Shown: piece by piece, positions 35,275 through 44,294 of the stretch
How the letters are laid out: each line of letters opens with the position of its first letter
Position numbering within the stretch: position 1 is the stretch's first letter
Origin: Methylobacterium mesophilicum SR1.6/6
GTDB lineage: Bacteria > Pseudomonadota > Alphaproteobacteria > Rhizobiales > Beijerinckiaceae
Assembly: GCF_000364445.2 (NCBI RefSeq)
Contig: NZ_CP043538.1
Span: forward strand, 6,033,447 to 6,097,446
Direction: 5' to 3'
Length of the DNA: 64,000 nucleotides
Notes under the pieces: model-generated
What the model saw: only the letters and a program-made list of their open reading frames with translations
What the model was told of the DNA's origin: nothing
Database searches by the model: none
Position numbers and translations under genes: made by a program

Positions 35275-35550
35275 TCAGGCGCGGGCGGCGCGGGCGGCCT
35301 TGGTGCGCTCACGGTGGCGCAGGACAGCGGTCGGGACCGCCGGGCGTGCGCGGCGCTCGGGTCCAGCGGCATCGGCCTCGTGGCCCGGCCAGTTGCCCGT
35401 CAGGTCCCGATAGAAGCGACGGGCGTGATCGCGGATCTCGTCGCGGTCGGCGACGTAGTCTTCCTGGGTGTGACGGTGACTCGGAGCGCGCAGGCGATCC
35501 GCCAGAAGGCAGAGGCCGTGCAGGCGCTCGACGATGTCGCGTTCGGTCAC
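35275..35550 (-). CDS. Small phage protein
   Basis: 91 residues from GTG 35550, helical N-terminus (TERDIVERLHGLCLLADRLR) and a basic Ala/Arg-rich tail (RHRERTKAARAARA). A terminator follows. No family recognised. The 287 bp upstream hold no convincing gene. Confidence 0.45.
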   Translation of the reverse strand: MTERDIVERLHGLCLLADRLRAPSHRHTQEDYVADRDEIRDHARRFYRDLTGNWPGHEADAAGPERRARPAVPTAVLRHRERTKAARAARA

Positions 35551-35763
35551 GGCCGCGGATCCGTCATGGGAGCGAGCCTACCAAGGATTGATCCGCTTTG
35601 GGAGCGGATGGGGAAGGTGCGGGCCGGGGCTACAGCTTCAACCCCTGCCTCACGGCAGCTGTGGGTCTTTCGGGCGTCCTGGCTGGCCGGCTTACTGCGA
35701 TGCCTTTTTCACGTGCGATGCACGCCGCACCATCTCGCACGGGCCGCGCGGCCCGAAACGACG

Positions 35764-35793
35764 AAGGCCCCGGCGGGTCTCCGCCAGAGCCTT
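35764..35793 (-). terminator. Hairpin after the 315-aa gene
   Basis: AAGGC-ccc-GGCGG-gtct-CCGCC-aga-GCCTT, a two-part stem with an internal loop, 45 bp past the stop of the upstream minus-strand gene. Confidence 0.55.
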
Positions 35794-35837
35794 CCTAAAT
35801 TTCTGCGCATCCGAACTACCGCAAGCCTCAGACCCGG

Positions 35838-36785
35838 TCAAGCTGTCCTTTGGGTCGGCGGCGTCCAATCTCGCAGGTCGATCTTCCGGACCGGCGAGGC
35901 CCGCAGCGGTGCCGCACGACGACCAGCCACTCGGCGATCCCTCTCGACGTGACGGCGCGGGCGCAGGTTCGGCAGCGGTGCTCGCTCTTCTTCCTCCGGC
36001 TCCAGCCACGGCGCGATCGGCGCCTTGGGCGGCAGAACCTCGATGCTAGTCAGGAACTGCAGCGCCGGCACGAGGTAGACGAGTGCCGCGTGCCAGTAGG
36101 CGTAGCGCAGCTGCTCCTCGAGGACCTCGACGCCAGTACGGGTGTAGTTCAGTTTGCAGAACAGGCCGGTGTCACGGCTGTCGCCCTTCACGGTCGCGAC
36201 TTCGTCGTGGCCGGTGAACCACTGTTTGCCGTCCGGGCCTTCGCCGCAGGTCGTGTGCACGGTCCGCCAGATGGCGACCTTGTTGTTCTTGGCCATCACC
36301 GGCTCGACCTCGATGCCGCCGGCGATCTCAGGAGGCCTGCGGATCGCGCCGGTCACGAGCCAGGAGGGCGTGGCGTCCATCGCGGCGGAGCTCATCACCT
36401 CAAGGCTGGCCTTGCCGCGCAGCGCGACCTGGATGGGATAGGGCGAGAGATCGAGCGGGCAGACCGCGGATCCGACGGCCGCCCGCTTCAGCGTCTCGCT
36501 GAGCACCTGGAGGTGCGCCTCGATCGTTATGGCGTCCGGGTGAGGATCGCCCATGGCCGGCGGCATGCCCGGCTCACGGGACCAGTTGTCGACCGGGCCG
36601 CCCATCGCGACCATGCGCCAGACCGGGTCCGACGCGCACTGCGGCCCGCGGATCGGGGCGTCCTGGCGGCGCTTCGGCAGTTCGTCGCGGATCGCCCAGC
36701 GCAGGGCGTCCTCAATCGTCATCTTACGGCGCTTCGGTGCGCTCTGGGTGGTGCTCTGCGTCGATGCCGGCACGGTGGTCCCCAA
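35838..36785 (-). CDS. Conserved-looking phage protein, unknown
   Basis: 315 residues. Pieces worth noting: an early helical block (MTIEDALRWAIRDELPKRRQ), a central CPLDLSPYPIQVALRGKASL, the cysteine-bearing TVHTTCGEGPDGKQWFTGHD, and a basic Arg-rich tail. The size and operon position between a DUF6362-like gene and small genes fit a middle-phase DNA-metabolism protein. I do not recognise the family. Confidence 0.55.
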   Translation of the reverse strand: MGTTVPASTQSTTQSAPKRRKMTIEDALRWAIRDELPKRRQDAPIRGPQCASDPVWRMVAMGGPVDNWSREPGMPPAMGDPHPDAITIEAHLQVLSETLKRAAVGSAVCPLDLSPYPIQVALRGKASLEVMSSAAMDATPSWLVTGAIRRPPEIAGGIEVEPVMAKNNKVAIWRTVHTTCGEGPDGKQWFTGHDEVATVKGDSRDTGLFCKLNYTRTGVEVLEEQLRYAYWHAALVYLVPALQFLTSIEVLPPKAPIAPWLEPEEEERAPLPNLRPRRHVERDRRVAGRRAAPLRASPVRKIDLRDWTPPTQRTA

Positions 36786-36854
36786 TGTTGTGCCGGTTCA
36801 AAAACGAAGCAGCAACGCATGGTTGATCCGGTGCCAGTTTTCTCAGTGTCAAGC

Positions 36855-37229
36855 TCAATTCTTCTCAGTTAGGCTGCGCACGATCGCCGCGTTGATCCCA
36901 TCAGCGATCTGTTCGGCGGCTTCGTCACGAAGCCGGTAGATCGTCGCCGCCGAACCCCAGCCGCGTCCGCGGATGAACTCCTGAAAGCTTTCCTTCGCGG
37001 CCCGGCATCTGGCCCAGGCCAGCAGAATGTCCCGTTTGCGCGCCCAGAGCGGGTCGAGGATGTCGAGGTAGTCGTTCGGCCACATGACGGGCCGGATCTC
37101 CGCTGGACCGCGCACGCGCGGATCCGTGTGCATCGACCGCTTCATCCAGAGCAACACGTCTCCGCTCGTCCAGCTGGGTGTGTGGCCGAGGGCGGGGTGG
37201 AGCGGCGGGCCTTCCTGGCGAAGCGGCAT
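36855..37229 (-). CDS. DUF6362-like phage protein
   Basis: Up to 124 residues; the true start is probably internal (MKRSMHTD or MWPNDYLD), since the first 30 residues overlap the dispersed repeat. The core WPNDYLDILDPLWARKRDIL, then ARCRAAKESF, then RGWGSAATIYRLRDEA, follows the pattern of DUF6362 (W-P, W-x-x-L-L-x-W-A-R, C-R, G-W-x-x-x-T-x-x-R-R). This family sits just upstream of terminase in related prophages. It is the last phage gene before the cargo island. Confidence 0.45.
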   Translation of the reverse strand: MPLRQEGPPLHPALGHTPSWTSGDVLLWMKRSMHTDPRVRGPAEIRPVMWPNDYLDILDPLWARKRDILLAWARCRAAKESFQEFIRGRGWGSAATIYRLRDEAAEQIADGINAAIVRSLTEKN

Positions 37230-37280
37230 CGATCGCGGAGACGCGGCCCAAACTGCCGCACTCAGTTCCTACCATGTTCC
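37205..37280 (+). repeat. Dispersed repeat copy 1 (left edge of cargo island)
   Basis: Shares with four other copies the string ccttcctggcg..gcggcatcgatcgcgg, then gcggcccaa, then ttcctaccatgttcc. It is the most diverged copy. The 419 bp from 37230 to the PAS gene contain only this repeat and no gene I can support. Confidence 0.6.
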
Positions 37281-37648
37281 AGGCGGGCTGACCGTTGCCG
37301 GGATGCCGCCGGGTAGAGGGTTTGAAGCAAGCCTCCAGCGAGGTGGCTTCAGCGCCGCGAGAGATCCGTAACTAACCTCGCCCCACAGATTAATGGCACG
37401 CCGGGGCCGCTTGCGACCTGAGGCGGACATGCTGATGATCGTCAGGGCTTCCCGAAGGCGGTCACACGCCGGCCGTTGGCGTGGGCGCCTGAGCTCTGAC
37501 CTGAGCTCTGATTGGCTATGAAAGTCGCGATACCACCCGGGCGATTTGCGAAGCGTCGCGCCTGCGTTGAGATCAGCGCGCATTCTGCTCAACGGCTATG
37601 CGTGCGATGGATGTAATACGGCTAGCACGGCTGTAGCGTTATGGCGTC

Positions 37649-38128
37649 ATGACAGCCCTCGAACTCATCCGCGCCCTGGCACAAGATGCCGATATCGGCG
37701 TCCTCGTCACTGACGCGGTGGTCGACGCTCCCGGTCCGACCATCCTCTACGCCAATTCCGCCTTCGGGCGCCTAGTTGGTCGCGATCTGCCCGACGTCAT
37801 CGGCCGCAGCCCGCGCTTCATGCAGGGCAGAGACACACGTCGCGCGACGCTCGATGCCTTTCACCGCGCCCTGGCGTCGGGTGAGCGCTTCCATGGCTAT
37901 CTGACCAATTACCGCGCCGACGGTGCCAAGTATCGCGCCGAGATCGATTGCCGGCCCCTGCGCGCGGCCGACGGGCGCATCGAGAACTTCGTCTCGTTCG
38001 AGCGCGAGGTGCTCCGCCGGATCGGTCGTCCCGCCGTCAACGGCGCTGGCCGCTACGAGCCCGCCATTGTAAGCAAGACTCTATTAACAGGGTCGTTCCG
38101 CGCGCTCGCCGTATTCGAGCACGCATGA
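37649..38128 (+). CDS. Orphan PAS (LOV-like) protein without the photoactive Cys
   Basis: 159 residues forming essentially one PAS domain (residues 10-125): DIGVLVTDAVVDAPGPTILY, A-N-S-A-F, GRDLPDVIGRSPRFMQGRDT, then FHGYLTNYRADGAKYRAEID. The arrangement, especially R-F-M-Q-G with the D-T-R-R helix and N-Y-R-x-D-G, is that of LOV domains. But the G-x-N-C-R-F-L-Q signature is GRSPRFMQ here, so the flavin-adduct Cys is replaced. No output domain is present. It may be a redox or non-photochemical flavin sensor that acts on the neighbouring chemoreceptor. Confidence 0.75.
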   Translation: MTALELIRALAQDADIGVLVTDAVVDAPGPTILYANSAFGRLVGRDLPDVIGRSPRFMQGRDTRRATLDAFHRALASGERFHGYLTNYRADGAKYRAEIDCRPLRAADGRIENFVSFEREVLRRIGRPAVNGAGRYEPAIVSKTLLTGSFRALAVFEHA

Positions 38129-38361
38129 GCCCTATCGATAGCCGCTGAGAACTTGGTAATAGCAGTGTCTGAAATGTAACCTGCGTTACATTCGTGATTT
38201 TAGATGCGGCTTCGTGCTGTGATTAAGCAGCAAGTAACGCTTATCGCGCAGCGTGAGATCAAGAGCTTCTGTGGCAACGCGGCCCGCAGGCGTAATGCCT
38301 TTCGGTCGTGTAAGCTCGATCCGTCGTCCAGCGATCTCAGCGCGTCCGAGAGAGAAAAGCC

Positions 38362-39846
38362 ATGTTGGGTGGGACGGGAAAGCATGCCGACACCGCGGCC
38401 AAGTTCGAGGCGCTGGAGCGATCGCAGGCCATTGTCGAGTTCCTGACCGACGGCACCATCCTTACCGCCAACGCCAACTTCCTGACCGCGATGGGCTACA
38501 CCCTGCCCGAGGTGCGGGGGCAGAACCACGCAATGCTCGTCGAGGCGGAGCAGCGCGCCAGCGCCGAGTACCGCGCCTTCTGGGACGCTCTGCGGCAAGG
38601 CACGTTTCAAACCGCCGAGTTCAAGCGCGTCGCCAAAGGCGGGCGGACCGTGTGGCTTCAGGCGAGCTACAACCCGGTGCGCGATCGTGCCGGCCATGTC
38701 GTGAAACTGGTCATGTTCGCCACTGACGTCACCGCGCAGAAACTGCGGGCGCTGGACAGCGACGGCCAGATCGCAGCCCTGCACCGCTCGCAGGCGGTGA
38801 TCGCCTTCGATCCGACCGGCACGATCCTCGACGCCAACCAGAACTTCCTCGGCGCCGTCGGCTACCGCCTCGACGAGATCCGCGGCCGGCATCACAGCCT
38901 GTTCGTGGACGGCGCTGAACAGGCTGGTGCGGAGTATCGTGGGTTCTGGGCCGATCTCGCGCGGGGTCAGTTCGCGGCCGGCGAGTTCCGGCGCATCGCC
39001 CGGGGCGGCCGCGAGGTCTGGATCCAGGCCACCTACAACCCCATCACCGACGCGGACGGAAGGGTGTTCAAGGTGGTGAAGTTCGCCGCCGACATCACCG
39101 CGCAAGTGCACGAGCGCCAGCGCCGGGTCGATGCGCAACGATCGATCGGCGCCGATCTCGACGCGATCGGTACCGCGGTCGAGGATGTCACACGGCAGAC
39201 GGCCGAGGCCGTCGGCACGGTGGGCCAAGTCTCGAACGACATCCAGTCTGTGGCCTCGGGCGCGGAGGAGCTGTCGGCCTCGGTCGGCGAGATCAGTCAG
39301 CAGGTCAGTCACGCCGCGCGCATGGCCGGCGAGGCCGTGGAACAGGCCCGGCACACGAGCAGCATCGTCGAAGGCCTGAGCGGGCAGGCGGCGCAGATCG
39401 GCGAAGTGGTGACGATGATCCAGGGGATCGCCTCTCAAACCAATCTGCTGGCGCTCAATGCCACCATCGAGGCGGCCCGCGCGGGCGCCGCCGGCAAGGG
39501 TTTCGCGGTGGTGGCTTCCGAGGTGAAGGCCCTGGCCGAGCAGACGGCCAAAGCGACGGACCAGATCCGGGTGCAAATCACGGCGACGCAGGGGGCCACG
39601 CGCGAGGCTGTCGGCGCGATCGGCTCGATCCAGGGCACGATCCGAGCGCTGGACGAGGTCTCGGCCGCGATCGCGGCGGCGGTCGAGGAGCAGTCGGCCG
39701 TCACGCGCGAGATGTCGGGCAGCATGCACACGGCCGCGCACGGGGTGGCGACGATCGCCGGCGGTATGGAGGCGATCGCCAGGGCGAGCGAGCAGGTCGA
39801 TGTCGCGACGCGCCAAGTTCGCGAAGCGGCCCGCGCGGTCGGTTGA
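38362..39846 (+). CDS. Soluble methyl-accepting chemotaxis protein with two PAS domains
   Basis: 494 residues, no transmembrane helices. Two tandem PAS/PAC units (about 20-130 and 140-252) share the same strings: [20 protein letters not shown] versus [20 protein letters not shown], each ending A-T-D-V-T-A-Q or A-A-D-I-T-A-Q. The C-terminal signalling domain has the conserved hairpin [20 protein letters not shown], then [16 protein letters not shown]. This layout is that of cytoplasmic, Aer-like energy or oxygen sensors that drive CheA. It follows the orphan PAS gene and precedes an HD-GYP gene on the same strand. Confidence 0.92.
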   Translation: MLGGTGKHADTAAKFEALERSQAIVEFLTDGTILTANANFLTAMGYTLPEVRGQNHAMLVEAEQRASAEYRAFWDALRQGTFQTAEFKRVAKGGRTVWLQASYNPVRDRAGHVVKLVMFATDVTAQKLRALDSDGQIAALHRSQAVIAFDPTGTILDANQNFLGAVGYRLDEIRGRHHSLFVDGAEQAGAEYRGFWADLARGQFAAGEFRRIARGGREVWIQATYNPITDADGRVFKVVKFAADITAQVHERQRRVDAQRSIGADLDAIGTAVEDVTRQTAEAVGTVGQVSNDIQSVASGAEELSASVGEISQQVSHAARMAGEAVEQARHTSSIVEGLSGQAAQIGEVVTMIQGIASQTNLLALNATIEAARAGAAGKGFAVVASEVKALAEQTAKATDQIRVQITATQGATREAVGAIGSIQGTIRALDEVSAAIAAAVEEQSAVTREMSGSMHTAAHGVATIAGGMEAIARASEQVDVATRQVREAARAVG

Positions 39847-39915
39847 GCACACGCCGACACTATCGGACTGGGACTATCGCAAGGGGGCTCGCGGGGAGAC
39901 GATCACGTTCGCGCC

Positions 39916-40980
39916 ATGAGTGAGTTACTGCTGATCAGCGACGACCTGAGCCGAACGGAGCGGCTCGCCCGTCATCTCGGCGCCTTCCGGGCCTGCCGCA
40001 TCCACGACCTCTACGACGACGCGCCGCCGCCGAGAGCCGAACTGATCGTCAGCGACGTGAAGGATCTCACGTCCGAGGCGATCCTGCGCCTGCGCGGCGT
40101 GCTCCCCCACGTCCGCGGCTCCGGCACGCCCTTTCTCTTCCTGTTGCACGACAACTCGGCCCGCACGCACATCCAAGCCGATCTGCTCGGCGCGTCAGGG
40201 ACCTTGAGCGCCGCGGCCGCCATGCGTCTGCTCGATGAGGCGCTGGCCTGCCTGCAGGAGCAAACCGAGGCTACGCCGTCGAAGACGAGGCGGCAGGCCG
40301 ATCAAGCGCGGCAGTTCCTGCGCGAGACGTTCGTGCCCGGCCGGGATCTGTCCTCGGCGATCATCGACACCGGCACAGAGATCGTGTCGGGAGCGGTGCG
40401 CGAGAGCGGGATCCGGAATTGGATCCGTGCGGTCCGGCGCTTCGACGACGCCACGCACCAGCACTGCCTGCTCGTCGCTGGCCTCGCCGTCGCGTTCGCC
40501 GGGTCACTGGGCCTGGGCGCGCCGGACCGCCACAGCTTGGCGAAAGCCGCGCTGCTCCACGACGTCGGCAAGATCGCCGTCCCGCCCGCGATCCTGAACA
40601 AGCCCGGTCCTTTGAATGCGGCCGAGATGCGGATCATGCGGACGCATCCCGGCTACAGCCACGCGATGCTCGTCGGCCGGGGCTTCGAGGAAACGATGCT
40701 GACGGTGGTGCGCTCTCACCATGAGATGCTCGACGGCACCGGCTACCCGGATCGTCTCAAAGGCTGCGAGATCCCCGACCTCGTACGGTTGGTCACGGTC
40801 TGCGACGTCTACGGTGCGCTGATCGAGCGCCGTCCCTACCGCGCTCCGCTGGCCGGCGCGAAGGCCTTCAGTATCCTAAGCGGCATGACAGATCGTCTCG
40901 ACGGCGACCTCGTGCGGGCGTTCCAGCCGGTGGCGACGGCCTACGATCCATCGCTGCCCCCAGCGACGTTGCCGAGCTGA
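39916..40980 (+). CDS. HD-GYP cyclic-di-GMP phosphodiesterase with degenerate receiver
   Basis: 354 residues. The first 120 residues look like a receiver domain (MSELLLISDDLSRTERLARH, then AELIVSDVKDL, then GTPFLFLLHDNSA), but the acidic pocket is incomplete. The HD-GYP domain is intact: LLHDVGKIAVPPAILNKPG, MRTHPGYSHAML, and SHHEMLDGTGYPDRLKG with the GYP triad. It should hydrolyse c-di-GMP to GMP. It lies 70 bp after the chemoreceptor, so they are probably co-expressed. Confidence 0.88.
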   Translation: MSELLLISDDLSRTERLARHLGAFRACRIHDLYDDAPPPRAELIVSDVKDLTSEAILRLRGVLPHVRGSGTPFLFLLHDNSARTHIQADLLGASGTLSAAAAMRLLDEALACLQEQTEATPSKTRRQADQARQFLRETFVPGRDLSSAIIDTGTEIVSGAVRESGIRNWIRAVRRFDDATHQHCLLVAGLAVAFAGSLGLGAPDRHSLAKAALLHDVGKIAVPPAILNKPGPLNAAEMRIMRTHPGYSHAMLVGRGFEETMLTVVRSHHEMLDGTGYPDRLKGCEIPDLVRLVTVCDVYGALIERRPYRAPLAGAKAFSILSGMTDRLDGDLVRAFQPVATAYDPSLPPATLPS

Positions 40981-41085
40981 CGGCGCGCCGAGAAGATCCG
41001 TACCGCGGCTTGGACTGGAGCTACGGATGTTCGTTCAGAAGCCTCAGCTGCTCTGGAGCGGACCGACTGAAATTGCTCACTGCGA

Positions 41086-41190
41086 ACTCCAGCACAGGGC
41101 TCACGAATAGGATCGAGTCCTTCTGCTCGGACGAGCATCGGACGCGGTGGCGCGGCCCAATGCGCCACTTGTTGTTCCCAGCAAGTTCCA
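41086..41190 (+). repeat. Dispersed repeat copy 2
   Basis: agggctcacgaataggatcg..tccttctgctcggacgagcatcg..gcggtggcgcggcccaatgcgccac..gttcccagcaagttcc. It contains a perfect hairpin GTGGCGC/GCGCCAC (41147-41168) and the palindrome TGCTCG-GA-CGAGCA. It lies between the HD-GYP and the MHYT genes; the 497-bp gap has no gene apart from it. Confidence 0.7.
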
Positions 41191-41477
41191 AGGAGGTCTG
41201 CCGTCGCTCCGCGGCCACGTTGATCGAGGCAGTCACCTCCGATCGGGCGAGTCGTGGGGCCCGACCGACTGCGAAGCAAATGTCATGACGCTTATGCTGT
41301 GTGATCTTCTCCACCTGCTTAGCGCCGCTCGTCAGCGGTGAACTGGCATTTTATAGACTAACATATGCTGCTTTACCCCGATCACTGGGCCTTCGTTTGT
41401 CCATTGGCAGACATTAAAACGCTTCTTTGGCTTATATTAACGCCCGTTGCTTCTATTGGGACGGAAGCGAGGCCGAT

Positions 41478-43838
41478 ATGCATACGATATTAACATGCAT
41501 TACAGAGCGTCACGATGAAGCATTATTGTTCCTTGCGGCTTCCGTCTGCGCCATCGGCATCTACGCGGCCTCCGCCATAGCGGCACATGCAGCTCGTTCT
41601 GAGGGCTCGGTACGGCGCAAATGGGCGGTCGCCAGCATCGTCGCTTCCGGATGTACGGCCTGGGCGACACATATGATTGCCCTCCTCGCCTTCAGACCTG
41701 GCATGGACGCCGGTTTCGAACCCACCCTCACGGCGCTCTCCCTCCTGATCGTAGTCGCTGGCATCGGTGCAGGGGTCGGCCTTGTCATCGGCCGACGCAG
41801 CCGGACACGTCGCGCCGCTGCCGGCGCGATCCTGGGTCTCGGAGTCACGGGGCTCCACTATGTCGGACAGGTGTCCTACCGCGTAACCGGGTACGCCACA
41901 TGGAACATGGACCTCGTGATTGGATCCATCGTCATCAGCCTCGCCCTGTCATCTCTAGCGATGATCGTCGCCGGCGAACGCAGCCGCATGTTGCGCCACT
42001 GCGCTGTGGCACTTCTGCTCGGCTCGATCGTGATCCTGCACCTCGGCGGCATGACCGCGCTGGTCCTGACCTACGATCCACAGGTTACGCTGCCGAACTC
42101 CGCTATATCGCCATCGACCATCGCGCCGATCATCGCGGCTGTCTCGTTGGGCCTCCTGGTCTTGGCGTTCGTCGGCCTACGCATGACCCTCAATGCGAAG
42201 GCCCAACTCCGCCGGGATCGCGAGAGATTGCGCGAACTGGCCAGCCTCGCCCTGGAAGGGCTCGCGGTTTGCGACGCGGCCGTGATCACGACCGCCAACC
42301 GGAGCCTTGAGCAGCTCTCGGGTATGACACAGGCGGACCTGATCGGTTGCAGCATCGCGCGCCTTTTGCCAGGCCTCGTTCTTGACGACCTCCCGGAGCA
42401 AGTTGAACGCGACGCTGAACTCGTCGGTGCAGACGGCGAGGGCGTGCCAGTCCGAGTCCTACGCAAGGAAATCTCCCTCGGCCACAAGCGTCAGACGGTC
42501 ATCGCCTTCCGCGATCAACGGGAGCGCCTCCAATCCGAAGCTCGCCTGCGCACCCTCGCGTTCACCGACGCCGTGACAGGCCTGTCGAACCGCGCTCGGT
42601 TCGACGATCTTCTGGTCCATCATATCGCGGCTCTGCGTGAGCAGGACGGTGGTCTCGCGGTGTTGATGCTGGATCTCGATCGCTTCAAGACCGTCAACGA
42701 TACGCTTGGCCATGCCATGGGGGATGAGCTACTGCGCAAGGTCTCCGCGCGTCTGCAGGGCATCATCGGCGAAGGAAACGTTCTCGCGCGCCTAGGCGGC
42801 GATGAATTTGGCGTCCTGCTCATGCGTGTCGCGGATGACCAGGAGCCGCAAAGCGTCGCAGCGCGCATCGTGGAGACGATCAACCGTGTCTTTCTGCTCG
42901 ATACCCACCTCGTCCATGTGGGCGTGAGCGTTGGCATCGCGCTCGCATTGACCAGTGAAAGCAGGTTGGAGGATCTGCTGCGGAACGCCGACCTCGCCTT
43001 GTACAAGGCCAAGGCGGCGGGAAGGGCGACCTTCCGGGTGTTCGAGCCGGCGATGGCCGAGCGGATCCAGGTTCGCAGCCGGATGGAAGTCGATATGCGC
43101 CGCGCTCTCAGCGACGGTGAGTTCGAACTGCACTTCCAGCCCCTCGTCGACGTGCAGACCGGGTTTGTGACTGCGGCGGAAGCGCTGATCCGCTGGCGTC
43201 ATCCTAAGAATGGACTAATCCCCCCGGCGGACTTCATCCCGCTCGCCGAGGAAACCGGGCTCATCATGCAGATGGGGGCTTGGGTGCTGCACGCAGCATG
43301 CTCGCAAGCTGTTTCATGGCCCCAAGCGATCAAAATCGCCGTCAACCTCTCGCCGGTGCAATTTCGCGACGACAAGCTTCCGGAGACCGTCCTTGCCGTC
43401 CTGAAGGCGACAGGTTTGGAGGCCGAAAGGCTCGAACTCGAGATTACGGAGGGTGTCCTCCTCGACGACGAGGAACGTACCCTCGGGATGCTGACACGGC
43501 TCAGGTCGATCGGCGTCGGTCTCGCGATGGACGATTTTGGAACGGGATACTCATCACTCAGCTATCTGCGCCGCTTTCCCTTCTCCAAAATCAAGATCGA
43601 CCGTTCTTTCGTTCGCATGCTGCCAGGCGATGCCGAAAGTGCAGCAATCGTCCGGGCTATCATCACCATGGGCGCGGGCCTAGGCATGTCGACGACGGTG
43701 GAGGGCGTGGAGACGGCCGAGCAGTACGCATTTGTCGCTGCGGAACACTGCGGCCAAGTTCAAGGCTATCACGTTAGCCGGCCGCTACCCGCCGCGGCAT
43801 TCCAGCTGTTCTTGAACGAGATGAAGCAGGCAGCCTGA
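41478..43838 (+). CDS. MHYT-PAS-GGDEF-EAL cyclic-di-GMP protein
   Basis: 786 residues. An N-terminal MHYT sensor with about seven membrane helices comes first (motif variants THMIAL, LHYVGQ, LHLGGM, the His/Met residues proposed to bind metal or diatomic gas). A PAS-like segment (about 250-360) follows, then GGDEF with LARLGGDEFGVLL, then EAL with AEALIRWRHP, NLSPVQFRD, LELEITEG and MDDFGTGYSSLSYLRR. Both catalytic motifs look intact, so either activity is possible. The ATG at 41478 begins just before the first helix. Confidence 0.9.
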   Translation: MHTILTCITERHDEALLFLAASVCAIGIYAASAIAAHAARSEGSVRRKWAVASIVASGCTAWATHMIALLAFRPGMDAGFEPTLTALSLLIVVAGIGAGVGLVIGRRSRTRRAAAGAILGLGVTGLHYVGQVSYRVTGYATWNMDLVIGSIVISLALSSLAMIVAGERSRMLRHCAVALLLGSIVILHLGGMTALVLTYDPQVTLPNSAISPSTIAPIIAAVSLGLLVLAFVGLRMTLNAKAQLRRDRERLRELASLALEGLAVCDAAVITTANRSLEQLSGMTQADLIGCSIARLLPGLVLDDLPEQVERDAELVGADGEGVPVRVLRKEISLGHKRQTVIAFRDQRERLQSEARLRTLAFTDAVTGLSNRARFDDLLVHHIAALREQDGGLAVLMLDLDRFKTVNDTLGHAMGDELLRKVSARLQGIIGEGNVLARLGGDEFGVLLMRVADDQEPQSVAARIVETINRVFLLDTHLVHVGVSVGIALALTSESRLEDLLRNADLALYKAKAAGRATFRVFEPAMAERIQVRSRMEVDMRRALSDGEFELHFQPLVDVQTGFVTAAEALIRWRHPKNGLIPPADFIPLAEETGLIMQMGAWVLHAACSQAVSWPQAIKIAVNLSPVQFRDDKLPETVLAVLKATGLEAERLELEITEGVLLDDEERTLGMLTRLRSIGVGLAMDDFGTGYSSLSYLRRFPFSKIKIDRSFVRMLPGDAESAAIVRAIITMGAGLGMSTTVEGVETAEQYAFVAAEHCGQVQGYHVSRPLPAAAFQLFLNEMKQAA

Positions 43839-43911
43839 AGCGCTCTCAGAATAGCTCACTGCATCGAAGTTTGGATCAAGCACTCGACACAATGCCGGTG
43901 AGGGCCACGAT

Positions 43912-43962
43912 ATCGAAAGTGGCGCGGCCCAAAGCGCCATTTGTCGTTCCTAGCAAGTTCTG
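43912..43962 (+). repeat. Dispersed repeat copy 3 (partial)
   Basis: Only the right half is recognisable: atatcgaaagtggcgcggcccaaagcgccatttgtcgttcctagcaagttctgg, with the hairpin GGCGC/GCGCC retained. It lies in the 456-bp gene-free gap before the first methyltransferase. The rest of that gap is AT-rich and without recognisable signals. Confidence 0.65.
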
Positions 43963-44294
43963 GACGACGTGACCCTTGCAGGTGAGCTTCCGGAGGTTGG
44001 GTTCAAGGCTGCCTCGGCTGCACTGGCCGCGGAGCGGCATGTGTGAACGTATCTGCGTTCGATAGGAACAAGAAAATCTTGGTTCTTGCTCCTGAAGCGG
44101 ATAAGACGTCTCGGGATCATTGCGGTTATTGCGCATCAATCCTGAATTGACGCCGATGCAGGTTGCTTAGTCATAAACGTCTGCAGCCGTCCCATTGTCG
44201 CTGCATGTGACTGAATTCTGAATTACAAACGGCTTGCCGAATGACGCTCTTCATGTGACTTACGGCTAAAGCTGTGGTGAGTCGAGCATGGTTC

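Noticed and set aside
37269..37592. A 107-codon minus-strand frame that looked like a transposase remnant
   Set aside because: No recognisable transposase motif, and it overlaps the dispersed repeat; left as unassigned gap.
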